Source: Agapanthus africanus | Taxonomy: Eukaryota; Streptophyta; Magnoliopsida; Asparagales; Amaryllidaceae | Assembly (NCBI GenBank): GCA_030015575.1 | Contig: JASDDO010000016.1 | Coordinates: forward strand, 68,197,396 to 68,261,395 | Reading direction: 5' to 3' | Length of the DNA stretch: 64,000 nt | In this document: piece after piece, positions 47,759-60,747 of the stretch | Numbering within the stretch: the stretch's first letter is position 1 | How the letters are laid out: every line of letters starts with the position of its first letter | Notes under the pieces: model-generated | Told to the model about the DNA's origin: nothing | Seen by the model: only the letters and a program-made list of their open reading frames with translations | Databases searched by the model: none | Made by a program: the position numbers and the translations under genes

Positions 47759-49594
47759 TGTAGCGCCTTGAAATGTCGTTTTGGTGTTTTCCCGAAAATC
47801 GGTGAAAATTTGGTATTTTTCCGTAAATCGTCTTTTTTGCTATTTTGCAGTTTAGGCCTAATTATACCTAATTTGGATAGATAATTGCTAGTTTTTAGTA
47901 GCTAATGAGTTACTTATTAATTTTTGTTCATTTAAAAAAATTTCCCTATTTTTCAATTTTTTATATTATTTTAAGCCGGTAAGAAAATACATTAAATTAG
48001 CGATAAATACAAATTTAAATGGGCTAATTTTAAGATTTAAAATCATGTTAATTAAAATCTAGTTGTAATATAAATTTTTCGTAATGTATTTCAAGTTTTA
48101 AGTAATTTTTATTTTGGAAAACGAAATTTATTTAATTTAAGCTTTAAACTTGCAAAGATGAATTTGTGGGGGGCCTTTTTGCTTGGTTTTTTTAGCAACC
48201 TCTCACATTTTCCTCATTCTCTCTTGGGCCGAGCCCACCAGCAGGATTTCCCCCCACCATTTACTCCTTCATTTCATTTCATGTGAAGAAAGTTATGAGA
48301 TGAATTTTATATATTAATTAAGGTATGGTGTTGACTTGGAAAGGAAAAAAGAAAATAAATCTAGTACACACACACACTCCCCCCCATTTCCCTAGCTGCC
48401 GAATCTGCAGCCTCCCCCCCCCCATCCATTGTTTCCATCTCCTTTGCATAAAAAAAAATTCCCCAAAATGATTCAAAGATCTAAATCAAACCTAAAAATT
48501 CCAAGCCATTCTTCATCCCACTTTTCTTAGCCTTTCTAGCTTGGATCTTGGATGCAAGGAAGCATCTTGGGAGGCAACATTTCTTGCTAAGTATCTAGAT
48601 CTAGAGTTATAATTTGTACCTAATTAAATTCTTTTGGTTAAATTCCTTTAATTAAGTGGTTTAAGTGTTTAAAGCTTAGCAAATTTCTAATCTAGGTTTT
48701 TAAAGAGAGTATTTTGATTTAAGCTAGGGTTTTAGAAATCATTAGTAGGTTAATTAAATCTATTTTGTTATCTAGTTATTTTGTTAGCCTAATCTAAGTG
48801 GTTAACTTGTCTTTTGGACTTCAAATTAGTGTTAAATTAGTGTATCATGTATAGTTTGGGTTGGTTTTTTTGCTAAGTTTGAAAAATCAAGAAAGGGTTG
48901 TTTATGGAAACATAGGATTTGAAGCTTTGTAATGTGTTTTAATCAAAGTGATTGTGGCTAACTAGTTATGCGGTTAGATGTTTATGCTAGATTGGAGTCT
49001 TTTGTCGCTAATCCGCGAAGTTGCACGGCTTTGGAAGTCTTTTGTGCTTACTAGTTTTTATTAAATTATTGTGGTGTTGTATTTGCGATATCTTGATGAT
49101 ATTTTTGGCATATCCTATGACATTTAGGATGTGTGAGTGCGGTTTTTTTGAGTGATCGGGTTTTAGCTTTGCCGGGCGACCAAATCGACGATTTTAGTTA
49201 GTTTTTGCGATTTTCGCGTGTGTTCCGCCCGCCTTGTGCACGTTGTACCTAGCTTGTGAAAGTTGGGATTTGCGTTTGGGATTTGCGTCGTTCTTGATAT
49301 GTAACCTTATGTTTGGTATTGATGTAAATTCCAAGTTCGGTAGCGGAGACGTCAGACGCGGCACGAAAGGGGAAAGCGGTGATTGGACGCGACTAGCTAG
49401 GGATTCCAGTGAGTAGACGTAACATCGACGGGGGACTATCGTTGGATGGCGCAAGTCGCCCGATAGTTTTAGTAGCTTAATAAGATTCTTAGTAATGTTA
49501 GTAATTAGGGGTGTAATACTTGTATGATTATTTGCTACATTCATGCCTTATATTGACATACATATACGAACCCATTCTATAGGACACCTGCACC

Positions 49595-49656
49595 ATTGCC
49601 AGGGTTTTTATATGCAGCACGAGCACTATTCATGCTTACACACACACCCTGGTAAT
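49595..49656 (+). other. Covarying LTR hairpin (F)
   Basis: ATTGCCAGGGT (49595-49605) pairs with ACCCTGGTAAT (49646-49656), 10 Watson-Crick pairs plus one G-T pair. The loop holds GCACGAGCAC and a CACACAC run. The flanks CACC...TGCCATG correspond to those of D and E read on the minus strand. The second copy is at 57415-57476, unchanged in both arms. Confidence 0.74.
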
Positions 49657-50541
49657 TGCCATGCCACCACACTAGATAACCTTTAAATTGAAACCTTTCA
49701 CTAATTGATACTTAAACTTGCGCTATTGCTTTAATTCCTTAAAATGAAATCGTAGGATTGCTATTCATGTGCATGTACTTCATCATATTATTTTTTCATG
49801 CCTAATTTATTAATCACACATCGCAACTTGATTATTGATACCATATGCATTCATTATCATTGACGTATGCATTCATAATGATTTCTTGAGATTTATGATA
49901 TTTCTGTATTTCGGGGGAAAGCCGCAAAATTTCTAAAACTTATTACCCTTTTTAAAATATGCAAAATTGCGGTTTTCTAGTGATGTAAAGTGTCGTCCAC
50001 CATGAGTTTACTGTGGTTTTCGAGATCCGTGTCGAGGAGTGGAGGAACCGTCATGGGTACATGGTAGGCCCGGTAAGGTACCCCGGGGCAAGAAGCTCGT
50101 GTTGCTGACGATGAGCCTGGCAGGGGACGGATTACCTACCGGTGAATGTTTGGGACGGCGGATATCCAGAGGATATCGACCGTGGCCGCGAGATGATGAG
50201 ATAGTGATATTGAGATGGGTCAGCCGGATGGCTGAGGCCAGAGATACTATGACATGGATATATGAGATTTGTGATAGTTTTGAGGTGTCGTTGCTGGACA
50301 CAAGTTCTTGTTGATTCTATTGGCATTGTGCTGGTATTTCAAAAGAGATTCCTAAAGGAAAAACATGATTCTTATACTTACACATTCAGATCATGAGTTG
50401 ATTCGCATTGCATTCATACCTGCTAGTATATTCATATTGCATACATACCTGCTATTATGTCCTGCCTTACCTGTATTTTAGATGCTATGATGCTTGTGTG
50501 CATGCATTCGATAGCCTGTGTAGATATTATTTACTACTCAC

Positions 50542-50554
50542 GAGTTGGCAACTC
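50542..50554 (+). other. Conserved LTR dyad GAGTTGGCAACTC (F)
   Basis: Followed by ACCCCCGTTGTGCCACAG and TTTTGCAG. The same unit is at 58362-58374 in the 3' LTR, and on the minus strand in G1, D and E. Confidence 0.75.
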
Positions 50555-51217
50555 ACCCCCGTTGTGCCACAGCCTTTTGCAGGTCCGCTCCGTCAGTACA
50601 GTAGCGGCGGGCGCACTTGTTTCTTTTGCCTCCTTTGCCTGGACTCGAGGTTTTGCTCTTAGGTGGGTTATATTATTATTTTTGTACCACCTTGTATATT
50701 CTTTGTATCTAGTGCACTTCATCTACTGTATCTACCAGTATTGTTGTATATTGACCTAGAGATGAGACAGTGGGATTTGTGGACTTTTTATGCTGTATTT
50801 TAGGGTCGAGCTGACTTGAGTCGACATGCTGTTTTTCTCATGTTTCTTTATGATTATTTTGCATCTTGTTGTTTTATATTGCGTGGGATTTGTGACCGCC
50901 TTGTGGCGAAGAGCTAGCTCCCGCTTGGGGATGCCTTATTTGTTGGATTCATATATATTCTTGTCGTACCCATTTTGGGGGCCAGTATTTACAAAGGAGA
51001 CTCTGCCGAAATTTTCGGAAAAATTGATATTGTTTTTAAAAAGGGTTTTATATGACTTATTTGATAAACCCGTTTTCAATTGATTGGGTTCTCTTCACTC
51101 TTGTGCTTATTTGGTTTTGGTTTCTGGGCTTTGACTTACTTATTTTACGGACGTCTTGAGACGTTTCGTAAACTTAAGTGCCAGTCACGTTCCGTACCCT
51201 GCGGGTCGTGACAAAGT

Positions 51218-51229
51218 TGGTATCAGAGC
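51218..51229 (+). other. Gypsy F primer-binding site
   Basis: TGGTATCAGAGC, 4 nt after the LTR end; Met-tRNA type. It is followed by TAGGTTTTACCTTTC and GAGTGTAGGATGACC (to about 51265), a block also found beside the PBS of E and G1. Confidence 0.94.
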
Positions 51230-51446
51230 GATAGGTTTTACCTTTCTGAGTGTAGGATGACCTTGGTAGATGGAGTAAGTGACTTAAGCAGGGTAACGTA
51301 GCATGCGTATGTCCGCGGCATACTTGCGATACGGTACTCCGCCTAGGTGACTTTAGGATATACTTGATTGAAATTCCTTCTTTAATTCCGGGTATCCAAT
51401 GATTCTATTGCACCGTTCTTATCGTCCTGTTCTTGTAATAGCCACT

Positions 51447-54400
51447 ATGCCGCCGAAGGCTACGAGGGCACAGAAGACTGCCACCCGTGATGAGATCCGA
51501 GCAGGCTCGTCCGAGACGAGGACTGAGCAGGGGGGTATACCTACGCCTCAGGGACAGACTGATCCGTATTCCCCTGGCTGCATGGATAGGTTCGAGTCTT
51601 GTATGGAGGAGCTACGACAGATGATGGGAGGTATGCAGGAGTTACGACAGATGGTGGAATCCTTAGTAGAGGTCAATCGAGCGCAGAGATCGGATATTAC
51701 TCCCCCTGCGGTCGTTTCGAGACCGAGTCGGATTCGCACTGATATGTTAGCACCTAGGAGGGTTCATAGAGGCCGTGGCGGATTCTTTAGGGGCCAGTTG
51801 TATCGCCTTCACCCATACGATCAGCAGCCATGGTTAGGATGTTTTTGGTGTGGTAGCCGGCATCATCGTATCAGAGACTGTCCGGTGAGACGACAGGGAG
51901 TGGCGATAGTTCCACATATGACCTTACCGCCATCACCACCTCCTCCTCAGAGAGCCCTACTTCCTACCACAGGCGATGCTCCACGTCAGTTTTATGCACC
52001 CAGAGGCCGTGGACATGGCGGTCCGATCCAGAGAGGACGAGGAGGCCGAGGACAACCAACTACTGGTGGAGGACAGGCCCGAGTGTTCGCTTTGACACTG
52101 CAGGATGCGCAGGCATCCAACGCCGTTGCGACAGGTACCCTTCCAGTTTGTTCTTTCGACGCATGGGTATTATTCGACCCAGGTTCCACACATTCGTACG
52201 TATCTACACACTTTGCACCGATGTTGGGTCGTGAGTCATCGTCGTTAGATCAGTCGCTTGTTGTTATTACCCCGGTAGGTGAGTCGTTTGTCGCTCGTTT
52301 TGTGTTTCGATTGTGTTCCGTTCGTATCGGGGAGAGGGACTCGTCGGTTGATTTGATTCTCCTCGATATGATGGACTTTGATGTACTTCTGGGCATGGAT
52401 TGGCTAACCACATGTTATTCTTCAGTGGACTGCCGTGAGAAAGCAGTCAGATTTAGCTTTCCGGGAGAGCCAGTCCTTGTTATTTTGGGAGACCGCAGCG
52501 TCACCCTTCCCAGCTTGATTTCGTCTCTTCGCGCTGGTCAGCTCTTGCGGAAGGGATGTCAGGGATTCTTAGCATATATTTGTGATACTCGAGCTGCAGA
52601 GGTTCCGTTGGACCGGGTCCCGGTTGTTTGTGAGTTCCCTGATGTTTTCCCTGATGAGCTACCTGGGCTACCACCTGAGCGCGATGTTGAGTTCTGCATT
52701 GATTTGATTCCCGGCTCGGGGCCTATTTCTATACCGCCTTATCGGATGGCCCCGGCAGAGCTTCGAGAGCTGAAGGATCAGTGGCAGGATTTGTTAGATA
52801 AGGGGCTTATTCGACCTAGTGTTTCTCCGTGGGGTGCTCCGGTCCTGTTTGTCAAGAAGAAGGATGGAAGTTTGCGCTTATGTGTCGACTAACGCCGGCT
52901 GAACAAGGTTACCGTGCGGAACAGATATCCGTTGGCACGCATTAATGATTTGTTCGACCGGCTTCAGGGTGCGGGGTATTTTTCGAGGATCGACTTGCGA
53001 TCAGGGTACCATTAGCTGCGAGTTCGACAGGAGGATATATCGAAGACAGCTTTCCGCACGCGCTATGGTCACTATGAGTTTCTGGTGATGTCGTTCGGAC
53101 TCACCAACGCCCCAGCTGCATTCATGGATTTGATGAACCGTACATTTAGGCCGTATCTTGACTTGTTCATTATCGTGTTTATCGACGATATCTTAGTGTA
53201 CTCCCGGAGCAGAGAGGAGCACGAGCAGCACTTGCGGATTACGTTACAGACTCTGAGGGAGCACCGGCTGTTCGCAAAGTTCTCCAAGTGTGCATTCTGG
53301 CTGGACAACGTCGTATTCTTGGGTCACGTGATTACGAGAGATGGCATATGTGTGGACCCGAAGAAGATTGAGGTTGTTCAGCAGTGGCCCCGACCTACAT
53401 CGGTTACTGAGATCCGTAGTTTTCTAGGCCTGGCGGGCTACTACAGGCGTTTTGTTCAGTACTTCTCCCGTATAGTTGCATTTTTGACCGGTTTGACCCG
53501 GAAGGGAGTTCCTTTCGTTTGGACAGAGGAGTGCGAGCGCAGTTTTCAGCAGCTACGGACTTGTTTGACTACGGCGCTGGTATTATCTTTGCCTTCAGGA
53601 TCAGGCGGATTCGTGGTTTATTGTGACGCTTCACGAGTGGGGATAGGGTGCGTATTGATGCAGCATGACATGGTGATCGCGTATGCTTCACGGTAGTTAA
53701 AGAGTCATGAACATAACTACCCTACTCACGATTTGGAGATGGCTGCAGTGGTCTTTGCACTAAAGATTTGGCGACATTACCTATATGGCGAGTCGTGCCA
53801 AATATTCACAGACCACAAGAGCTTAAAATACATATTTCAGCAGCGAGACCTGAACCTCAGACAGCGTCGTTGGATGGAGTTGGTGAAAGACTATGACTGC
53901 GAGATCTTATATCACCCAGGTAAGGCGAATGTAGTGGCAGATGCTTTGAGCAGGAGGCCCGGGGGTAGTCTATCCTATTTGCGCACAGTGCAGAGGCAGT
54001 CGTCAGCAGATTGGCAGATTTTATGCGACAGCCGAGTTGAGTTTGAGTTCACCCAGACAGGGGAACAGCTCGCGCATGTTCGTGCACGCCCACAGTTGCT
54101 TGACCGTATATATGAGGCACAGCGCAGCGATGACCGTTGTTCAGAGATCATGGCACAGATAGAACAGGGCAGATTTTCCGAGTTCGTGATTGATGATCAG
54201 GGGATTTTACGATATGGATCTAGACTGTGCGTACCAGATGCTGATGGATTACGGCGCGACATTCTTAAGGAGGCACACCGATCAGTGTATAGTGTCCACC
54301 CCGGTTCCACCAAGATGTACCATGATATGAGAGAGACCTACTGGTGGGACGGGATGAAGAGGGACATTGCGGAGTTTGTATCGAGATGCCTGACTTGCCA

Positions 54401-55532
54401 GCAAGTCAAGGCTGAGCACCAGAGGCCGCAAGAGAGCTACAGCCGTTACCCATTCCGGAGTGGAAATGGGAGAGATTTCGATGGATTTCGTTGTGGGTCT
54501 ACCCAGGACCTGTCGAGGGTATGACTCCATCTGGGTGATCGTAGATCGATTGATGAAAGCGGCTCAATTCCTGCCAGTGAAGACGAATTTCAACTTCGCT
54601 CTGTATGCCCAGCTTTACATCGACGAGATCGTGCGGTTGCATGGCGTACCGACTTGCATCGTGTCAGATCGAGGCACCCAGTTCACCAGCTGACTTTGGC
54701 AGAGACTTCAGGAGGCTTTGGGCACTCGTTTGAGCTTCAGCACAGCGTTTCATCCGCACACCGACGGACAGTTAGAACGGACCATTCAGACTCTCGAGGA
54801 CATGCTCAGAGTGTGCGTTTTAGACTTCGGCCGTAGCTGGGATCGTCATTTACCTCTAGTGGAGTTCTCCTACAACAACAGCTTCCAGGATACTATTCAG
54901 ATGGCACCTTTCGAGGCATTGTATGGGAGGAGATGCAGATCGCCCGTCTGTTGGACAGAGCTCGGCGAGAGCAGTATTTTGGGGCCGCAGCTTGTTGAGG
55001 AGACGACAGCGAAAATATAGTTGATTCGAGACCAGATGAGAGCGGCTCAGACAGGCAGAAATCGTATGCAGACAGGCGCCGTCGCAGGCTAGAGTTCGCA
55101 GTTGGCGATCATGTTTTTCTGAGGGTCTCTCCGATGAAGGGCGTGATGCGATGTGGGCGAAAGGGGAAGCTTAGTCCCAGATTTGTGGGTCCCTTCGAGA
55201 TTCTCGAGCGTGTCGGCGCAGTTGCGTATCGTTTGGCTCTTCCACCCAGCTTTCTTGATGTTCACCCTGTCTTCCATGTTTCGATGCTCCGCAAGTACCT
55301 TCACGACCCTCCGCATGCGATTCAGGACCCGACAGTCCAGCTAGAACGCGACCTTTCATTTGCAGAGCAGTCGGTGGTCATCCTGGATCAGCAGGTGAAG
55401 AAATTAAGATCGAAAGTTATACCTACCGTCAAGGTCCTTTGGCGTGGCCCGAGCAGCGAGGAGGTCACCTGGGAGACCGAGGACGAGATGAGGAAGAAAT
55501 ATCCCCATATCTTTGAATGTACGTGTAGCTAG
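51447..55532 (+). pseudogene. Gypsy F gag-pol with chromodomain
   Basis: Parts with rough positions: gag start MPPKATRAQKTATRDE at 51447; CCHC zinc knuckle CFWCGSRHHRIRDC (51840-51881); protease with FDPGSTHSYVS near 52170; RT from about 52690 with IPPYRMAP near 52730 and FIDDILVYS near 53180; RNase H with [11 protein letters not shown] near 53617 and ending ADALSR near 53940; integrase with the HHCC zinc region (CLTCQQVK near 54390), the first core Asp in MDFVVGLP near 54475, the second in VSDRGTQF near 54660, the Glu in GQLERTIQ near 54770 and a GPF segment near 55190; chromodomain-like end VKVLWRG...EEVTWE near 55430-55480. In chromoviruses this domain steers insertion toward certain chromatin marks. 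A fossil with several breaks. Confidence 0.92.
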
Positions 55533-55545
55533 ATTTTTTTAATTC

Positions 55546-55575
55546 GGGGACCGAATTTCTTTAAGGAGGGAAGAT
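55546..55575 (+). other. Gypsy F polypurine block
   Basis: GGGGACCGAATTTCTTTAAG then GAGGGAAGAT, directly before the 3' LTR; nearly the same block as in G1, D and E. Confidence 0.88.
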
Positions 55576-58500
55576 TGTTGCGCCTTGAAATGCCGTTTTG
55601 GTGTTTTCCCGAAAATCGGTGAAAATTTGGTATTTTTCCGTAAATCGTCTTTTTTGCTATTTTGCAGTTCAGGACTAATTATACCTAATTTGGATAGATA
55701 ATTGCTAGTTTTTAGAAGCAAATGAGTTACTTATTAATTTTTGTTCATTTAAAAAATTTTCCCTATTTTTCAATTTTTTATATTATTTTAAGCTGTTAAG
55801 AAAATACATTAAATTAGCGATAATTACAAATTTAAATGGGCTAATTTTAATCTTTAAAATCATGTTAATTAAAATCTAGTTGTAATATAAATTTTTCGTA
55901 ATTTATTTCAAGTTTTAAGTAATTTTTATTTTGGAAAACGAAATTTATTTAATTTAAGCTTTAAACTTGCAAAGATGAATTTGTGGGGGGCCTTTTTGCT
56001 TGGTTTTTTTTAGCAACCTCTCACATTTTCCTCATTCTCTCTTGGGCCGAGCCCACCAGCAGGATTTCCCGCCTCCATTTACTCCTTCATTTCATTTCAT
56101 GTGAAGAAAGTTATGAGATGAATTTTATATATTAATTAAGGTATGGTGTTGACTTGGAAAGGAAAAAAGAAAATAAATCTACTACACACACACACACTCC
56201 CCCACCCCCTATTTCCCTAGCTGCCGAATCTGCAGCCTCCCCCCCTCCATTGTTTCCATCTCCTTTGCATAAAAAAAAATCCCCAAAATGATTCAAAGAT
56301 CTAAATCAAACCTAAAAATTCCAAGCCATTCTTCATCCCACTTTTCTTAGCCTTTCTAGCTTGGATCTTGGATGCAAGGAGGCATCTTGGGAGGCAACAT
56401 TTCTTGCTAAGTCTCTAGATCTAGAGGTATAATTTCTACCTAATTAAATTCTTTTGGTTAAATTCCTTTAATTAAGTGGTTTAAGTGTTTAAAGCTTAGC
56501 AAATTTCTAATCTAGGCTTTTAAAGAGAGTATTTTGATTTAAACTAGGGTTTTAGAAATCATTAGTAGGTTAATTAAATCTATTTTGTTATCTAGTTATT
56601 TTGTTAGCCTAATCTAAGTGGTTAACTTGTCTTTTGGACTTCAAATTAGTGTTAAATTAGTGTATCATGTATAGTTTGGGTTGGTTTTTTTGCTAAGTTT
56701 GAAAAATCAATAAAGGGTTATTTATGGAAACATAGGATTTGAAGCTTTGTAATGTGATTTAATCAAAGTGATTGTGGCTAACTAGTTATGCGGTTAGATG
56801 TTTATGCTAGATTGGAGTCTTTTGTCGCTAATCCGCGAAGTTGCACGACTTTAGAAGTCTTTTGTGCTTACTAGTTTTTATTAAATTATTGTGGTGTTGT
56901 ATTTGCGATATCTTGATGATATTTTTGGCATATCCTATGACATTTAGGATGTGTGAGTGCGGTTTTTTTGAGTGATCGGGTTTTAGCTTTGCCGGGCGAC
57001 CAAATCGACGATTTTAGTTAGTTTTTGCGATTTTCGCGTGTGTTCCGCGCACCTTGTGCACGTTGTACCTAGCTTGTGAAAGTTGGTATTTTCGTTTGGG
57101 ATTTGCATCGTTCTTGATATGTAACCTTATGTTTGGTATTGATGTAAATTCCTGGTTCGGTCGCGGAGACGTCAGACGCGGCACGAAAGGGAAAAGCGGT
57201 GATTGGACGTGACTAGCTAGGGATTCCAGTGAGTAGATGTAACATCTACGGGGGACTATCGTTGGATGGCGCAAGTCGCCCGATAGTTTTAGTAGCTTAA
57301 TAAGATTCTTAGTAATGTTAGTAATTAGGGGTGTAATACTTGTATGATTATTTGCTACATTCATGCCTTATATTGACATACATATACGAACCCATTCTAT
57401 AGGACACCTGCACCATTGCCAGGGTTTTTATATGCAGCACGAGCACTATTCATGCTTACACACACACCCTGGTAATTGCCATGCCACCACACTAGATAAC
57501 CTTTAAATTGAAACCTTTCACTAATTGATACTTAAACTTGCGCTATTGCTTTAATTCCTTAAAATGAAATCGTAGGATTGCTATTCATGTGCATGTACTT
57601 CATCATATTATTTGTTCATGCCTAATCTATTAATCACACATCGCAACTTGATTATTGATACCATATGCATTCATTATCATTGACGTATGCATTCATGATG
57701 ATTTCTTGAGATTTATGATATTTCTGTATTTCGGGGGAAAGCCGCAAAATTTCTAAAACTTATTACCCTTTTTAAAATATGCAAAATTGCGGTTTTCTGG
57801 TGATGTAAAGTGTCGTCCACCATGAGTTTGCTGTGGTTTTCGAGATCCGTGTCGAGGAGTGGAGGAACCGTCACGGGTACATGGTGGGCCCGGTAAGGTA
57901 CCCCGGGGCAAGAAGCTCGTGTTGCTGACGATGAGCCTGGCAGGGGACGGATTACCTACCGGTGACTGTTTGGGACGGCGGATATCCAGAGGATACCGAC
58001 CGTGGCCACGAGATGATGAGATAGTGATATTGAGATGGGTCAGCCGGATGGCTGAGGCCAGAGATACTATGACATGGATATATGAGATTTGTGATTGTTT
58101 TGAGGTGTCGTTGCTGGACACAAGTTCTTGTTGATTCTATTGGTATTGTGCTGGTATTTCAAAAGAGATTCCTAAAGGAAAAAAATGATTCTTATACTTA
58201 CACATTCAGATCATGAGTTGATTCGCATTGCATTCATACCTGCTAGTATATTCATATTGCATACATACGTGCTATTATGTCATGCCTTACCTGTATTTTA
58301 GATGCTAGGATGCTTGTGTGCATGCATTCGACAGCCTGTGTAGATGTTATTTAGTACTCACGAGTTGGCAACTCACCCCCGTTGTGCCACAGCCTTTTGC
58401 AGGTCCGCTCCGTCAGTACAGTAGCGGCGGGCGCACTTGTTTCTTTTGCCTCCTTTGCCTGGACTCGAGGTTTTGCTCTTAGGTGGGTTGTATTATTATT

Positions 58501-59033
58501 TTTGTACCACCTTGTATATTCTTTGTATCTAGTGCACTCCATCTACTGTAACTACCAGTATTGTTGTATATTGACCTAGAGATGAGACAGTGAGATTTGT
58601 GGACTTTTTATGCTGTATTTTAGGGTCGAGCTCACTTGAGTCGACATGCTGTTTTTCTCATGTTTCTTTATGATTATTTTGCATGTTGTTGTTTTATATT
58701 GCGTGGGATTTGTGACCGCTTTGTGGCGAAGAGCTAGCTCCCGCTTGGGGATGCCTTATTTGTTGGATTCATATATATTCTTGTCGTACCCATTTTGGGG
58801 GCCAGTATTTACAAAGGAGACTCTGCCGAAATTTTCGGAAAAATTGATATTGTTTTTAAAAAGGGTTTTATATGACTTATTTGATAATCTCGTTTTCAAT
58901 TGATCTGGTTCTCTTCACTCTTTTGCTTATTTGGTTTTGGTTTCTGGGCTTTGGCTTACTTATTTTACGGACGTTTTGAGACGTTTCGTAAACTTAAGTG
59001 CCAGTCACGTTCCGTACCCTGCGGGTCGTGACA
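55576..59033 (+). repeat. Gypsy F 3' LTR (3458 bp)
   Basis: TGTTGCGCCTTGAAATG... to ...GGGTCGTGACA, matching 47759-51213 throughout. The target duplication CAAAG follows at 59034-59038. Confidence 0.93.
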
Positions 59034-59038
59034 CAAAG

Positions 59039-60747
59039 CCTCTGCGTGCGTATCGCATCTCTGATGTCAGCGGAGTGGGAACGTCATCTCGTCGAAATCT
59101 CTTGCGAACTCTTTACTTCACTCTACTTCAAGGTCGACTAATTCGGACTCGTCTCATCGTGGCTGCATGGACTGCGCCCCAACGGCTATCGTCGTATCTG
59201 GAGTCTCCCAAGAAATGCATATCACCACCTAGCATCCGAAGGAAGTCGAAACATTCGATCGATTCGTCACAACCTCATAATCCCCCATGAGCTCAACATC
59301 TTCGGTACAGTTTAACAGCATCGAGTACATACCACAGCATCAATGGTCCAGCCGTAGAAGGGCAAACCCAAGCCTCACTAATGGCGCCGCAGAACTGCCG
59401 CAAACCCTAAGGTTCAAAGGCTTTCACACGGTCATTATGTCGAGTTAGGGTTTCATTCTTTTAGAGGGTCCATAGAATTAGCTGCATGTCTTTCCGAATA
59501 CTTTAAACTTAGGATAGCAGGTTTCTGACATTCGATCGTCTCTGTCGACTCTCAACGTCTCCGCGTGAAGTCGCGTCTCTAGCTGGAAGCAACCTATCTG
59601 ATGACCTCGCATCGGTAAGCGAACGAACCACACGCCCTAGTCATCCACCCTCGGTGACTAGCGACCGTCCATCATATCTCCAAGTATATACTCATTCTAC
59701 AGTAGCTCCAATCATCTGGGCGATATCTCTTCATTTGCAGCAGCAACTGGCTCATTCGTCTGTACGCTGAAGAGCGCCTCAATCCTCCAGGAAAGGTGAT
59801 ACATTGGCGGTCATCTCTAAATCGGTCTGCTCTAGATCTGAGTAAGACTCTCCACACTGGAAATCTTCAACTCAACTGAGCCAGCTCCGGCGCATAAATC
59901 GGACGAATCACCTTTGTCTATCAAATCGGGTAGAAAAGCTATCATCTGTCTCATATCTGCCTGGAAGCTCCGGCGATCTCAGCTCGTAAGCTCTGGAAGC
60001 GACATCCTGTCAATCTCAGCAACAGCTGGTCCATCTGTCTTCATGGTAAGCGACATCATAATCTCTGAGGTATACTATACAACAACAGTCTTCTCTCAAC
60101 AGGTAGCTCTAACAATGGCCCAATCATCCGGTGCAAAACCAAGCACTCGCCTCCACTAGAGGTCACAATCACCAATACTAACTCGAGACGTTCTCATGTC
60201 ACCAGAAAACACAATGGCTGGCCCTCGTACCAGACGAGCTCGCACTGACCGTAACCCTAGCAGTAGCCCAAACTGCGTTCAAACACGGCGATAGGAACCT
60301 CAATCGAGTATCGAAGAGAGAAGATCAATGGCAAGAAAGAAAGCAACAGATCCAGAGTGTATACATGATCATAAGAAGGAACAGCATCAATGAAGGTATG
60401 ATCATGAAACTAATAGAATCGAGGATCTCAAATGGATGTATAATCATGGATATGAAGAGAATCACTGATCTCGAAAAGATGTACATCCTAAGGTTCCTTA
60501 AGCGGAGTGACGTGTAGTAAGTATGCCGTGGAACATACCCACGGTACGTCACTCTACTTTAGACACCTATTCTATCAACCAATGGTCATCCTACGTGACA
60601 AAAGTTCGGGTCTAATACCCCCTCGACTAAGTCTAAGTTCCGTAAGGTCAAGCCTAAGTTCCGTATATATATATATAGACGCCCTAGGCTCCACATAGTC
60701 AAACTTAGACTCGAACCAAGGTTAACCTAGGGCTCCGATACCAACTT
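59039..60747 (-). other. Gypsy D interior, piece 3, PBS end
   Basis: Continues D after F; the beginning aligns with G1 from about 12550 (shared stretch ATGTCAGCGGAGTGG). No recognisable coding. A GTATG...CATAC stem (60521-60538) matches G1 13658-13675. Between about 60600 and 60730 D has extra sequence compared with G1, with two CTAAGTTCCGTA copies and a short TA run. Confidence 0.75.
60732..60743 (-). other. Gypsy D primer-binding site
   Basis: The minus strand reads TGGTATCGGAGC, 4 nt after the LTR end; 11 of 12 bases match the Met-tRNA form. Confidence 0.87.

Larger units (their letters stand above)
47759..51213 (+). repeat. Gypsy F 5' LTR (3455 bp)
   Basis: TGTAGCGCCTTGAAATG... to ...GGGTCGTGACA. 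The first 2 kb are AT-rich; short CA and C runs lie around 48365-48424. Modules, in opposite orientation to G1, D and E because the element is on the plus strand: hairpin 49595-49656, the counterpart of the CGGGCTCCGTC block about 50010-50240, dyad GAGTTGGCAACTC 50542-50554 followed by ACCCCCGTTGTGCCAC. Confidence 0.93.
47759..59033 (+). mobile_element. Gypsy F: Tekay/Del-like chromovirus with gag-pol
   Basis: An 11,275-bp plus-strand element: LTRs of 3455 and 3458 bp, PBS TGGTATCAGAGC, gag, protease, RT, RNase H, integrase and a C-terminal chromodomain-like part, polypurine block, and a perfect target duplication CAAAG (47754-47758 and 59034-59038). The gene order with integrase last is that of Gypsy (Metaviridae). 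About 6 differences in the first 155 bp of the LTR pair, with fewer seen further on. It looks whole in structure, with several breaks in the coding part. It is the only element of the Gypsy group here with well-preserved enzyme domains. Confidence 0.94.

Noticed and set aside
51218-51229. Met-tRNA-like sequences at the PBS positions as possible tRNA genes
   Set aside because: Only 12 bases match the tRNA 3' end, with no cloverleaf around them; they are primer-binding sites.
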